DNA of 64,000 nt. Source: Nostoc sp. KVJ20. Lineage in GTDB: Bacteria > Cyanobacteriota > Cyanobacteriia > Cyanobacteriales > Nostocaceae. Below are positions 34,731 to 43,835 of the stretch, in pieces. The stretch is taken from assembly GCF_001712795.1 (NCBI RefSeq), contig NZ_KV757636.1, positions 1 through 64,000 on the forward strand, given 5' to 3'. The notes beneath the pieces were generated by a model. The model was not told where the DNA came from, made no database searches, and saw only the letters and a program-made list of their open reading frames with translations. A program made the position numbers and the translations under genes. Position 1 is the first letter of the stretch. Each line of letters begins with the position of its first letter.

Positions 34731-35921
34731 ATGCACAATAATTTTATTACTCAACCTTCTTTGTCTACTCAAAACTCTAGTTCATTATTGACGCTCACAG
34801 TTGCCCCAGCAAAAGTAATTCGTGGTTCTGGGGTGTTGCAAGCAGGCGCAGCAGAAATCGCCTGTTTGGGAAGTCGCCCCTTAGTTGTGACAGGTGATTC
34901 TACTCTTGCCATTAGCCAACAAAATTTGCAACCAGTTTTAGAAAGACAACAGTTACAAACTGTCCAAGCTACTTATGGTGCAGATTGCTGTGAAGCTAGC
35001 CTGAAGTCTTTACAAAAGGCGGCAAAAGAACACACAGCTGATGTGATTATTGGTTTTGGTGGGGGCAAAGCCCTAGATACAGCGAAATTACTCGCGCAGC
35101 AGTTACAGTTGCCTGTGGTGACAATTCCGACATCAGGGGCTACTTGTGCAGCTTGGAGTGCCTTATCGAATGTTTATTCCGAAGATGGGGCGTTTCTCTA
35201 CGATGTGGGGCTATCTCGTTGTCCCGATTTATTGATACTCGATTATGACTTGATTAAAACTGCACCACAACGGACTTTAGTAGCTGGAATTGGTGATGCG
35301 ATCGCTAAATGGTACGAAGCTTCAGTTAGTAGTGGACACTTGCAAGACACTTTAATTATTGCTGCGGTGCAACAAGCACGAGTTTTGCGAGATATCCTTT
35401 TGCAAAAGTCAGTCACCGCCCTGAAAGAACCAGGTAGTGAAATTTGGCGAGAAGTGGTAGACGCCAGTGTTTTACTCGCTGGAGTAGTTGGTGGACTTGG
35501 AGGGGCGCAGTGTCGCACAGTAGCCGCCCATGCAGTGCATAATGGTTTAACGCACATTTCAGGACATGGCAGTATTCATGGCGAAAAAGTTGCTTTTGGA
35601 ATTTTGGTGCAACTGCGTTTAGAAGAAATGCTACAAGGCAATCAACTAGCAGCATCATCACGACAACAGTTGTTAAAGTTCTACACAGAAATTGGACTAC
35701 CCCAAAAATTGAGTGATTTGGGATTGGGCAATATTACATTAGGCGAGTTGCAAACGGCCGCTGAAATTGCTCTAGTTCCTAATTCTGACATCCATCGACT
35801 ACCGTTTAAAGTCGCGCCAGAACAGTTGATGGCGGCAATGGTTTCTACTACTGCACCTATAGATAGTAGAGACACTACGAATCGAGTTTCGCCCAAGGGA
35901 ATGAGTGACGAGGTTTTATGA
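34731..35921 (+). CDS. Iron-containing alcohol/glycerol-dehydrogenase-family protein
   Basis: 396 residues from the ATG at 34731; the TTG at 34692 would add 13 residues. NAD-binding GFGGGKALDTAKLLA, then PTSGATCAAWSALSNVY, with metal ligands plausible at D in GIGDAIAKW and His in HAVHNGLTH and SGHGSIHGE. It belongs to the GldA/iron-ADH superfamily. Substrate unknown. The stop overlaps the aminotransferase ATG (ATGA), so the two probably act in one pathway. Confidence 0.82.
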   Translation: MHNNFITQPSLSTQNSSSLLTLTVAPAKVIRGSGVLQAGAAEIACLGSRPLVVTGDSTLAISQQNLQPVLERQQLQTVQATYGADCCEASLKSLQKAAKEHTADVIIGFGGGKALDTAKLLAQQLQLPVVTIPTSGATCAAWSALSNVYSEDGAFLYDVGLSRCPDLLILDYDLIKTAPQRTLVAGIGDAIAKWYEASVSSGHLQDTLIIAAVQQARVLRDILLQKSVTALKEPGSEIWREVVDASVLLAGVVGGLGGAQCRTVAAHAVHNGLTHISGHGSIHGEKVAFGILVQLRLEEMLQGNQLAASSRQQLLKFYTEIGLPQKLSDLGLGNITLGELQTAAEIALVPNSDIHRLPFKVAPEQLMAAMVSTTAPIDSRDTTNRVSPKGMSDEVL

Positions 35922-37150
35922 GTTTAAATTGGATTGTCCCAGCAGAACGCATACAAAAACTACCACCTTATGTATTTGCCCGTTTAGATGAACTGAAAGC
36001 TAAAGCACGGGAACAAGGGTTGGATTTAATTGATTTGGGCATGGGAAACCCCGATGGTGCAACGCCAGCACCAGTTGTAGAAGCGGCGATCGCAGCCTTG
36101 CAAGATCCTGCAAATCACGGTTATCCGCCTTTTGAAGGGACTGCTAGTTTTCGCCGTGCGATTACCAACTGGTATCATCGCCGTTATGGTGTGGTTCTCG
36201 ATCCTGATAGTGAAGCCTTACCACTGCTTGGTTCTAAAGAAGGATTAACCCATTTAGCGATCGCTTACGTTAACCCTGGCGATTTAGTTCTGGTTCCTTC
36301 CCCAGCTTATCCTGCACATTTTCGGGGCCCAGCGATCGCTGGTGGGAAAATCCACAGCTTGATTCTGAAACCCGAAAATGACTGGTTAATTGATTTAGCC
36401 GCCATTCCTGATGAAGTTGCACGACAAGCTAAAATTCTCTATTTCAACTATCCCAGCAATCCCACCGCCGCCACCGCCCCCCGCGAATTCTTTGAAGAAA
36501 TCGTCGCCTTCGCCCGCAAATATGAAATTTTGCTGGTGCATGATTTGTGTTACGCCGAGTTAGCTTTTGATGGTTATCAACCCACTAGCCTGTTAGAAAT
36601 TCCCGGTGCGAAAGAAATTGGTGTGGAATTTCACACCTTATCTAAAACCTACAATATGGCTGGTTGGCGCGTTGGTTTTGTCGTGGGTAATCGCCATGTA
36701 ATTCAAGGTTTACGGACACTGAAAACTAACTTAGATTACGGCATTTTTTCCGCCTTGCAAAAAGCCGCCGAAACCGCTTTGCAACTACCAGATGTCTATT
36801 TGCACGAAGTACAACAACGCTACCGTACCCGCCGCGATTTTATCATTGACGGATTAGGAGAGTTGGGTTGGGAGATTCCCAAAACTAAGGCGACAATGTA
36901 TCTTTGGGTGAAATGTCCCGTTGGTATGGGTTCCACAGATTTTGCCTTGAATGTGTTGCAACAAACTGGTGTTGTTCTGACTCCAGGTAATGCCTTTGGG
37001 GTTGCAGGTGAGGGTTATGTAAGGATCAGTTTGATTGCAGATTGCGATCGCTTGGGTGAAGTTTTACATCGCTTCAAGCAAGCCGGCATCCGCTATCAAC
37101 CTGAAGCTGTAGCCTCTGCTTCAGGAGCGATCGCCGATCTCGTTAGTTGA
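35918..37150 (+). CDS. Class I PLP-dependent aminotransferase (AspC/AlaC/DapL-like)
   Basis: 410 residues, fold-type I. The PLP lysine is in the SKTYNMAGWRVGF motif, preceded by the phosphate-contacting NYPSNPTAA and the HDLCYAELAFDGY aspartate. The N-terminus (RIQKLPPYVFARLDELK) fits aminotransferases of the aspartate/alanine or LL-diaminopimelate kind. It is coupled to the upstream dehydrogenase by a 4-base overlap. The acceptor specificity cannot be read from the sequence. Confidence 0.85.
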   Translation: MSLNWIVPAERIQKLPPYVFARLDELKAKAREQGLDLIDLGMGNPDGATPAPVVEAAIAALQDPANHGYPPFEGTASFRRAITNWYHRRYGVVLDPDSEALPLLGSKEGLTHLAIAYVNPGDLVLVPSPAYPAHFRGPAIAGGKIHSLILKPENDWLIDLAAIPDEVARQAKILYFNYPSNPTAATAPREFFEEIVAFARKYEILLVHDLCYAELAFDGYQPTSLLEIPGAKEIGVEFHTLSKTYNMAGWRVGFVVGNRHVIQGLRTLKTNLDYGIFSALQKAAETALQLPDVYLHEVQQRYRTRRDFIIDGLGELGWEIPKTKATMYLWVKCPVGMGSTDFALNVLQQTGVVLTPGNAFGVAGEGYVRISLIADCDRLGEVLHRFKQAGIRYQPEAVASASGAIADLVS

Positions 37151-37234
37151 TTAGAGGAAGGAAACCCAACATTATATGACTAAACTTTTTGCTGATGATG
37201 CTTGATATCATGTAAAAAGTAGATAGGGTGAAAA

Positions 37235-37519
37235 ATGATTGGTACTAATATTTACATCAGTCAAGAAACTCAAGAATCTTTAATTAAAGCTGCTGCTTTA
37301 AAAGAAATGTCTGTTGAAGAATTAGCTTCTTCTATTTTGAGGGAAAGTATTCAAGAAAAGTTTGGGCAAATTAGCTATTCTTCTGAGAATCAAGGCAAAT
37401 TTGCCATTAATCCTCTTGTAAAAATGCAACCCTATGCTTATTTGGCAGATCCAAATGAACCTGTTATTTCTCCTGATGATTGGGAAATGAATCAGAATTT
37501 GGAAGTGAATGATTTGTGA
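37235..37519 (+). CDS. Antitoxin partner of VapC
   Basis: 94 residues. The N-terminus (IYISQETQESLIKAAALKEM) reads like a ribbon-helix-helix protein, followed by an acidic tail. Its stop overlaps the GTG start of the PIN toxin (GTGA). It should bind and silence that toxin and repress the operon. The family was not otherwise recognised. Confidence 0.7.
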   Translation: MIGTNIYISQETQESLIKAAALKEMSVEELASSILRESIQEKFGQISYSSENQGKFAINPLVKMQPYAYLADPNEPVISPDDWEMNQNLEVNDL

Positions 37520-37911
37520 TCGTTCTTGATACTCATATTTGGGTTTGGTGGAATCACAATGATTCCAAGTTGACTTCTCTCCACCGTGAAGCAATAAATA
37601 GGGAAAGAACTCATGGTTTAGGTGTTTGCTCCATCAGTTTGTTAGAGATTAGCAGACTTGTTACCCAAAAGAAGTTAATTCTTCCCTGTTCGATTCAAGA
37701 ATGGTTCGATATTGCTTTGGCACAAGAGGGAGTAATTCTTCTATCAATTACTCCCCAAATTCCCATTGATTCGTACTCACTTCCAGGAAATTTTCATAAA
37801 GATCCAGCCGATAGAATTATAGTTTCAACAGCAAGAATGTATGATGTTCCTTTGGTGAGTGTAGATGAAAAAATACTTGCCTATTCTGATGTAAAAAGAA
37901 TTATGCCCTGA
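37516..37911 (+). CDS. vapC: VapC-type PIN-domain ribonuclease toxin
   Basis: 131 residues from a GTG overlapping the antitoxin stop. The acidic PIN residues are all present: D5 in LDTHIWVWW, E in ISLLEISRL, D in KDPADRIIV, and D in SVDEKI. PIN toxins cut tRNA or rRNA. The locus looks functional. Confidence 0.88.
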   Translation: MIVLDTHIWVWWNHNDSKLTSLHREAINRERTHGLGVCSISLLEISRLVTQKKLILPCSIQEWFDIALAQEGVILLSITPQIPIDSYSLPGNFHKDPADRIIVSTARMYDVPLVSVDEKILAYSDVKRIMP

Positions 37912-37957
37912 TGTTAACTGCGATCGCCCAATTTTATATCTTAATAGGGACTTGATA

Positions 37958-38767
37958 TTATTTCTTTGCCTGAAGTACGATAACACGGCTATCTGCTTTG
38001 ATGACTTGGATACCATTTTCTAAAGTGATCATCGGAATTTTCCAATAAGAATGACCACAGATAACTAATAAATTATTAGTTAGATTGATTTTTTCTAACT
38101 CCTTGCGGATAGATTCTTTACCAACCAAATTACCTTGTGGGTAATCCGGCCCTTCATGTAAAATTAAAATATCTGGTGACTGCTTTATCAGTTCCCGAAT
38201 TGCTTTAATAAATTCTTTCTCAGAGCGTCTGAAGGGTTTGCTTTTTTTGCCGATAATACCAGAAATCCCGGCAAGATTAAGCTCACCATTTCTTCTGATA
38301 TCACCATCAAGATAGTAAATACTCCGATTTTGTTTAAAAATCTGAATTTCTTCTTGTGTATTTCCCAAACTATCGTGATTTCCAGCAACACCAGCCACCC
38401 AACAAAATCGTCGATTAAAAGCTTGCCAAATTTCTCGGATATCGCCCACTACTCCACTACGTCTATTGACCTCTGCATATAAATCACCTGCTAATATAAT
38501 GCCTGTATTTTTTAGTGAGGGGATTTTTCCGTTCTCTGCCAAATTTTCTAATTCTTCTATAACAAGATAACCGAGAAGTTGTTGATTTTTCGGGTCAATT
38601 CCTTGTATATCACTAGTAACAGTAATTGCCTCTAAATTATTAGGTAAATAATCAACTTCTGCTAGTAAAACTGGTAAATATCTCTCAATAACACCAATAC
38701 CACCAGAAGCTGCTGTCAGATACCGTATCTCATGAATGGGTAAATTAGAGATTGATATAATATACAT
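37958..38767 (-). CDS. Calcineurin-like metallophosphoesterase
   Basis: 269 residues with metallophosphoesterase blocks: ILAGDLY, GVAGNHDSLG, ILHEGPDYP, and CGHSYWK. The usual first DxH motif is weak at the N-terminus, where TAASGGIGVIERYLP takes its place, so metal binding may be altered. Substrate unknown. It stands convergent with the vapC operon. Confidence 0.78.
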   Translation of the reverse strand: MYIISISNLPIHEIRYLTAASGGIGVIERYLPVLLAEVDYLPNNLEAITVTSDIQGIDPKNQQLLGYLVIEELENLAENGKIPSLKNTGIILAGDLYAEVNRRSGVVGDIREIWQAFNRRFCWVAGVAGNHDSLGNTQEEIQIFKQNRSIYYLDGDIRRNGELNLAGISGIIGKKSKPFRRSEKEFIKAIRELIKQSPDILILHEGPDYPQGNLVGKESIRKELEKINLTNNLLVICGHSYWKIPMITLENGIQVIKADSRVIVLQAKK

Positions 38768-38792
38768 CTTAGTAAAAAATAGTCTTGTTCAA

Positions 38793-38836
38793 GCACGATG
38801 TCTGACGACAAGCCCCTGCGCGTCTACGCACCTAAA
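38793..38836 (-). repeat. CGATGTCT...GACAAGCC dispersed repeat
   Basis: GCACGATGTCTGACGACAAG, then CCCCTGCGCGTCTACGCACC. Related copies are at 48311-48350, 50836-50875 and 53547-53570. Intergenic, between the phosphoesterase and arsR. Confidence 0.6.
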
Positions 38837-38890
38837 GCTATAGTTTCTAGTTCACAATAGAGTTACCATACCCTTATCAAACTGTAATTG

Positions 38891-39214
38891 ATGCTCATTT
38901 CCTCAGCTACCATTCCTCATTTGATTGCTGCTGGCTTTCACGCCCTTTCTGATCCACTCAGGATTAGTGTGCTGGAATTACTACGACAGCGAGAATTATG
39001 TGTATGTGATTTGTGTGAAGCCTTGGGGGTAAATCAGTCAAAGCTATCTTTTCACCTGAAAACCCTCAAGGAAGCTGGCTTAGTTAACTCCCGTCAGGAA
39101 GGACGCTGGATTTATTACAGTTTAAATTTGCCCCAATTTAGTGTTTTAGAGGAATATCTGGCAGATTTTCGCCACAATCAGGTAATTTTATCTGCCCGCT
39201 CCTGCTGCGATTAA
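38891..39214 (+). CDS. ArsR/SmtB-family metalloregulator
   Basis: 107 residues from the ATG at 38891 (a TTG lies one codon upstream). Winged helix with the arsenic-type metal site ELCVCDLC (Cys37, Cys39, Cys42) in helix alpha-3, the recognition helix NQSKLSFHLKTLKEAGLV, and a C-terminal CC pair. It should repress an arsenic resistance operon until As(III) or Sb(III) binds. No ars gene is next to it here, so its targets lie elsewhere or it acts as a lone regulator. Confidence 0.88.
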   Translation: MLISSATIPHLIAAGFHALSDPLRISVLELLRQRELCVCDLCEALGVNQSKLSFHLKTLKEAGLVNSRQEGRWIYYSLNLPQFSVLEEYLADFRHNQVILSARSCCD

Positions 39215-39293
39215 GAATAAATTTATCTATGTTTGGGACTGATTTTCTCCAGTGAAAAGGTGACATTAATTTTGCTGTCTAACCTTCAATTTC

Positions 39294-39392
39294 ATGAAGA
39301 AATTGCTCAAAAGATGCGTCATCATTTTGGTTTGTGAAATTTGTGTTGCTTGGTTAATGGTCAGCATATATGCTCACAATTTAAGCTTGTGA
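39294..39392 (+). CDS. Possible 32-residue single-span membrane peptide
   Basis: ATG to TGA, 32 residues: a basic start MKKLLKR, a hydrophobic core CVIILVCEICVAWLMVSIY, and a polar end. The composition fits a small membrane protein. It has no clear ribosome-binding site. It lies in the arsR-bioB gap. Could be chance. Confidence 0.3.
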   Translation: MKKLLKRCVIILVCEICVAWLMVSIYAHNLSL

Positions 39393-39529
39393 CGCGACTA
39401 CACAGGTTATTAAATCCACGATCCTTACAACAAGATAGAGTGAGTATTTTTACTCTTAATCTGCCATTCAACCAAAATCTTGATAAGCTGATGTCTAATA
39501 TCTAGAGCGGAAGGATTGAGAGCCAATAG

Positions 39530-39649
39530 GTGACAAAGCACGGTGCGGGGCATAACTTCGATAAAATCGCTTTGCCCAAACGCTGTACCGCAGGAAATTC
39601 AAGCAAAAGACAGCTCTTGATTAACCCAGTTTACAAGAAGGATAGTGAT
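39530..39649 (+). promoter_or_regulatory. Possible structured bioB leader
   Basis: The ~120 bases before the chosen bioB start contain nested complementary segments: GGGC...CGAT...ATCG...GCCC (39558-39587). The reading frame stays open through this stretch from a GTG at 39530, but the predicted protein is unlike BioB N-termini. I recognise no known riboswitch. Confidence 0.3.
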
Positions 39650-40657
39650 GTGGTGGGAATACGCTACGATTGGCAGGAATTAGAGATTCGGGCGATATAC
39701 AACACGCCATTGCTAGAGCTTGTTTATCAAGCTGCTAGCGTGCATCGCCAATATCATGACCCAACAAAAATACAAGTTTGTAAGCTCATATCGATTAAAA
39801 CGGGAGGTTGTCCAGAAGATTGTAGCTACTGTGCCCAATCTTCCCGCTATAAAACAGAGGTAAAGGCGCAAGCACTCCTCGAAAAAGAAACGGTGGTTAA
39901 CATCGCCCAGAAAGCTAAAGAAACTGGTGTTAGTCGCATCTGCATGGGTGCTGCTTGGCGAGAAGTGCGGGATAACTCACAATTTGAGGAAGTCCTGGAT
40001 ATGGTCAAGGATGTAACCGCAATGGGTTTAGAAGTGTGCTGCACTCTAGGTATGTTGACGGCAAATCAGGCCAAAAAATTGGAAGAAGCGGGACTTTACG
40101 CCTACAACCATAACTTAGATACCTCGCAGGAATATTACAGCACAATTATTACCACAAGGACATATGGCGATCGCTTGAACACAATTGAGAATGTCCGTCA
40201 GACAAACGTCACTGTCTGTTCCGGCGGCATCCTGGGCTTAGGCGAAACTGTCGATGACCGTGTTGGAATGTTACAAACTCTGGCAAATTTACATCCCCAT
40301 CCAGAGTCCGTACCAATTAATATTCTTTCACAAGTACCAGGCACACCCTTAGAAAATCAGCCTGATGTCCCCATTTGGGATATTGTGCGGATGATTGCCA
40401 CAGCCAGGATTTTAATGCCAACTTCCGATGTGCGTCTTAGTGCCGGTAGGGCGAGACTTTCTCAAGTTGAGCAAGCTTTCTGCTTTATGGCAGGAGCTAA
40501 TTCTATCTTTTCCAGTGACGACAATAAGATGTTGACGGTAACAACTCCTTGTCCAGATTACGATACTGACCGAGAAATGCTGAATTTACTTGGTTTGGAA
40601 ATGCGTCCGCCTTCCCAAAGACAAGAGAAGGTAGCAAGTTCGGCTGTTGTGGCTTGA
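39650..40657 (+). CDS. bioB: Biotin synthase
   Basis: 335 residues from the GTG at 39650, which has AAGGA eight bases upstream (39637-39641) and gives the standard VVGIRYDWQELEIRAIY start. The radical-SAM cluster motif CPEDCSYC (C54, C58, C61) is intact, as are the GLGETVDDRVGML block and NILSQVPGTPLENQ. It inserts sulfur into dethiobiotin using two Fe-S clusters. The family length supports this start over a 40-codon longer one. No other bio gene is near. Confidence 0.94.
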   Translation: MVGIRYDWQELEIRAIYNTPLLELVYQAASVHRQYHDPTKIQVCKLISIKTGGCPEDCSYCAQSSRYKTEVKAQALLEKETVVNIAQKAKETGVSRICMGAAWREVRDNSQFEEVLDMVKDVTAMGLEVCCTLGMLTANQAKKLEEAGLYAYNHNLDTSQEYYSTIITTRTYGDRLNTIENVRQTNVTVCSGGILGLGETVDDRVGMLQTLANLHPHPESVPINILSQVPGTPLENQPDVPIWDIVRMIATARILMPTSDVRLSAGRARLSQVEQAFCFMAGANSIFSSDDNKMLTVTTPCPDYDTDREMLNLLGLEMRPPSQRQEKVASSAVVA

Positions 40658-40974
40658 AGGAGGCAGGAGGCAGGATAGCGCAGCGTTAGCGAGTCCGCGA
40701 GCGTCGGCAGGAGGCAGAAGGCGCATTCATTATTCGACCCCGGATGATTTGGCAGCCCTGAACTCTCCTACGCAGTGCAAAGCTGACACGAAAATGGGGG
40801 ACTAAAACCCTTGTTCTTAGTGCATTGGCGTAGTCTGCCAGAAGCATTGCTTTACTGAAGCTCCAGGGCAGTTTTCCTCCAGCAATAACTGCTTTTCTTG
40901 ATAAATATCTTTTGTGGGATAGTCGAAACGGCCATCCCACAATCAATAATTGGATTTTTTTTACTTGGAAGTTC
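40658..40974. repeat. Heptamer repeats and gene-free stretch after bioB
   Basis: GGAGGCA heptamers flank a GCGCAGCGTTAGCGAGTCCG element (about 40655-40715). The GCGTTAGCGAG core also occurs near 27600, 33130 and 33295. The remaining ~250 bases show no gene I can support; an 86-codon minus-strand frame there has no recognisable features. Confidence 0.55.
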
Positions 40975-42156
40975 CTAAGCAGGTGTCAACAAAATTAGCT
41001 GCTGTTGCAGGAGCGTTCTTACCCCATCTAATCCCAGTTCTATACCTGCCAAAATTTCTGCAATTGTGGAATTTTTGTCACACTTTTGCATAAACTCAAA
41101 CTCTGCTACAGATAAGTTAACAATCTGGTAATCGTAATTAAAGAAACATTGACTGGGAAATCCCTCAATGCAAGGATTAAGTTCGGGAATCGCTCTTAGT
41201 AGGGCGTTATCGTCTGACCAGTCAGCTTTGATTAAGGGAGGACGACCGAGGAAAAACTCGTAATGAGTTACTTCTGGGTCTAATAATTCTATCAGGCGGT
41301 AAAGCTGGCGATCGCTCAATTCTTTTGCCCGTTCCACTAACTCTGGTGCTTTACCCAAAAGTCTTTCTAAATCCCAGAAACTCGGATTTGAGAAACCAAT
41401 AAATTCCAATCCCGAAGCATCAATTAATTCAAACAGCGTCTCAATGTTGTAGTCAATTTCTTGGGGATGAACGTACATATCAGCAAAGTATTCATCCTTG
41501 TTGTTTTCTAATGACCAACGTTGTTTATCATATTTGACAATTCGGTTATTTTCTGGTAAGGAAGCAAATATTTTTCGCCCGACTTGGACACCATCGCGGT
41601 AGTCGCCTTTTTTGTCACCTTGAATAAGTGCGATCGCTTTTTGCATGAGTTGAATTTCCCAGCGCCCCAATTCCCCATACACAAAAATGTGCATCAACCC
41701 GCCTGGGGCTAACTTCTTCGCCAAAGCTTGAATACCGCGAATGGGATCGGGAGTATGATGCAAAACGCCAACACAGTTAATTAAATCAAACTCACCTGGT
41801 AACTGTTCCACGTCAAACAAACTGAGGTGATGAAATTCAACGCGGTTAGCCCCTGAACGCTGACAACGCTCTGTTGCTACAGCTAAAGCGCCTGTACTGA
41901 GGTCAATTCCCACCACAGAAGCTTGAGGATTGAGGTGAACCAGGTACTCTGTACCCACACCAGTACCGCAACCTGCATCTAAAATCCGAATATCCTGCCT
42001 TTGGGGTTTTTGACCTGTGCAGAAGTTATGAGCGGCTAGCCAATTCCAGCGCCAGTTGTAACCTGGAGGTGGTTCATCCAACAGGGCTTCGGGCGGAAAG
42101 GGGTAGGTATTGTAGAGTTTGGCAACAGCAGCACTAACAGTTTGGGAATCGGACAT
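40975..42156 (-). CDS. Class I SAM-dependent methyltransferase with C-terminal extension
   Basis: 393 residues. Motif I is LDAGCGTGVGTEYL near residues 58-72, the acidic post-motif is VVGIDLSTGAL, and the NCVGVLHHTPDP loop follows. About 200 further residues form a domain of unknown role ending in FMQKCDKNSTIAEI, which looks like the PqqD-like/JmjC-associated tails of some cyanobacterial methyltransferases. Substrate unknown. It is divergent from the ABC-ATPase gene. Confidence 0.82.
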   Translation of the reverse strand: MSDSQTVSAAVAKLYNTYPFPPEALLDEPPPGYNWRWNWLAAHNFCTGQKPQRQDIRILDAGCGTGVGTEYLVHLNPQASVVGIDLSTGALAVATERCQRSGANRVEFHHLSLFDVEQLPGEFDLINCVGVLHHTPDPIRGIQALAKKLAPGGLMHIFVYGELGRWEIQLMQKAIALIQGDKKGDYRDGVQVGRKIFASLPENNRIVKYDKQRWSLENNKDEYFADMYVHPQEIDYNIETLFELIDASGLEFIGFSNPSFWDLERLLGKAPELVERAKELSDRQLYRLIELLDPEVTHYEFFLGRPPLIKADWSDDNALLRAIPELNPCIEGFPSQCFFNYDYQIVNLSVAEFEFMQKCDKNSTIAEILAGIELGLDGVRTLLQQQLILLTPA

Positions 42157-42396
42157 GATGAGGAATAACGCAGCATTTCTGAGTTTACCGGATAGTGGAT
42201 CATTAGGGCAAAGTTTACTATTGCTTATTTCCTGCTAATTATCCAACAACAAAATCAGTAAATTCGCGTTTATAAGGAACATAAAATCCTAATACAATAT
42301 CTTCTTTAGCAAAAGTGTTGAATGTTAAAAAAATCCGATAATTCAACATTTATGTATACTAGGTTTTGAATCAACATTTCTGGATATAAACCGCTG

Positions 42397-43128
42397 ATGA
42401 AATCTGATAGTAGTCCAAACCATACAATTTTAGAAATTCAAGAACTTGATGTTAATTATGGCGGCATCCAAGCTCTGAAAAAGATTAATTTAATTATTCA
42501 AAAAGGCGAGGTAGTTACTTTAGTTGGTGCTAATGGTGCTGGTAAAACTACTACGCTCCGCGCCATATCTAAAGTAGTTAATCCTAAGAGTGGCGTAATT
42601 ATCTATAATGGACATAATATTACCCGCCGCCAAACTCACGAAGTTGTACAACTTGGTATCGCCCATTGTCCTGAAGGACGCAGAGTATTAACGCGGCAAA
42701 CAGTATTTGATAACTTACTTTTGGGTGCTTATATTCGCTCCAATCAAGCTGAGATAAAAGCAGATATTCAGCGCCAATTTGAGCTATTTCCCCGCTTGTC
42801 ACAAAGACGCAATCAACTAGCAGGAACCCTCAGCGGTGGTGAACAACAAATGTTAGCGATCGCACGTGCTGTCATGAGTAGACCACAACTCTTACTTTTA
42901 GACGAGCCTAGCTTAGGTTTAGCACCTGCGATCGTCCGGGAAATCTTCTCTATTATTGAAAATCTCCGGGCTACAGGCGTGACTATTTTGTTAGTTGAAC
43001 AAAACGCTAATCTGGCGCTACAAATTGCCGATCGCGGTTACGTTCTAGAAGCTGGTTCTATAACTTTAACAGGTGCAGCATCAGAATTAATTAGTGATGA
43101 GCGAGTTAAAAAAGCTTATTTAGGGTAG
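42397..43128 (+). CDS. livF: Branched-chain/neutral amino-acid ABC transporter ATPase (LivF/NatE-type)
   Basis: 243 residues. Walker A GANGAGKT, signature LSGGEQQMLAIARAV, Walker B LLLLDEPSLGLAP, H-loop region LLVEQNA. The LivF type is marked by IAHCPEGRRVLTRQTVFDNL. In heterocystous cyanobacteria such ATPases (NatE) serve the N-I neutral amino-acid transporter. No permease, binding protein or LivG partner is in this window, so the subunits are encoded elsewhere. Confidence 0.88.
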   Translation: MKSDSSPNHTILEIQELDVNYGGIQALKKINLIIQKGEVVTLVGANGAGKTTTLRAISKVVNPKSGVIIYNGHNITRRQTHEVVQLGIAHCPEGRRVLTRQTVFDNLLLGAYIRSNQAEIKADIQRQFELFPRLSQRRNQLAGTLSGGEQQMLAIARAVMSRPQLLLLDEPSLGLAPAIVREIFSIIENLRATGVTILLVEQNANLALQIADRGYVLEAGSITLTGAASELISDERVKKAYLG

Positions 43129-43168
43129 GGTGATGATTATAGTAGAGTAATAATCCAATAAGATTCTT

Positions 43169-43420
43169 ATGAACTGGATTAGTGTCGATGAAATAAAACG
43201 TGACTTATTAGGCTACCTTCAGCGCGTTGAAGCTGGAGAAACTCTTATAATTATACGTGGTGGAAAGCCAATTGCTGAAATTAAACCGACGGTAAAAGTA
43301 TCTGATCTCTCTAGACCATTCGGACTCTGTGCAGGAGAGTTTCTTGTACCCGATGATTTTGATGAACCACTGCCAGAGAATATTATAAGTGAGTTTGAGG
43401 GTAAATCAAACCCCTACTAG
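43169..43420 (+). CDS. Phd/YefM-type antitoxin, orphaned
   Basis: 83 residues: a Phd N-terminus (WISVDEIKRDLLGYLQRVEAGE), then LIIIRGGKPIAEIKP, and a C-terminal PFGLCAGEFLVPDDFDEPLP that is characteristic of antitoxins paired with PIN toxins. It looks intact, but its toxin gene immediately downstream is dead. Confidence 0.85.
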   Translation: MNWISVDEIKRDLLGYLQRVEAGETLIIIRGGKPIAEIKPTVKVSDLSRPFGLCAGEFLVPDDFDEPLPENIISEFEGKSNPY

Positions 43421-43797
43421 ATACCCATATTTTCCTCTGGTTTATTAGTAGCGATAACCGTTTGTCAAATAGGTTTATAGAGATTATTCGTAATACGGAT
43501 AATGATGTATATCTAAGTATAATTTCTATTTGGTAAGCAACTGTTAAGTATCAATTAGGCAAATTACCTTTACCTCAATCACCTGAGATTTATCTGCCGA
43601 TACAGCGTGAGAGGCATTTGATTACTAGTCTTCCTTTAACAGAGGATAGTGTTGTACAACTTAGCAAGCTTCCTAATATCCATCGCGATCCGTTTGACCG
43701 AATGCTAATTTGTCAAGCTTTGCAGCATGACCTTACTATTGTGACTGTCGATGATGCAATTCGTGCTTACCCAGTTAAAATTTTAAACGATATATGA
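43405..43797 (+). pseudogene. vapC: VapC PIN-toxin pseudogene, lost start and nonsense at the catalytic Glu
   Basis: Frame 43405-43797 reads IKPLLDTHIFLWF...YLSIISIW-stop-ATVKYQLGKLPLPQ and on to HRDPFDRMLICQA, TIVTVDDAIRAY and a final stop. In PIN toxins of this type the sequence is W-E-A; here the Glu codon is TAA at 43534-43536. The expected ATG-AAA start is ATC-AAA after an in-frame TAA. Everything else is collinear and conserved, so the decay is recent. It partly overlaps the antitoxin 3' end, as in live loci. Confidence 0.88.
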
Positions 43798-43835
43798 TTT
43801 ATTGTTGTATATGAAAACTTAGGAAGTACAAGCAG

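Noticed and set aside
40686..40946. 86-codon minus-strand open frame after bioB
   Set aside because: Half of it is heptamer and GCGTTAGCGAG repeat; no recognisable domain.
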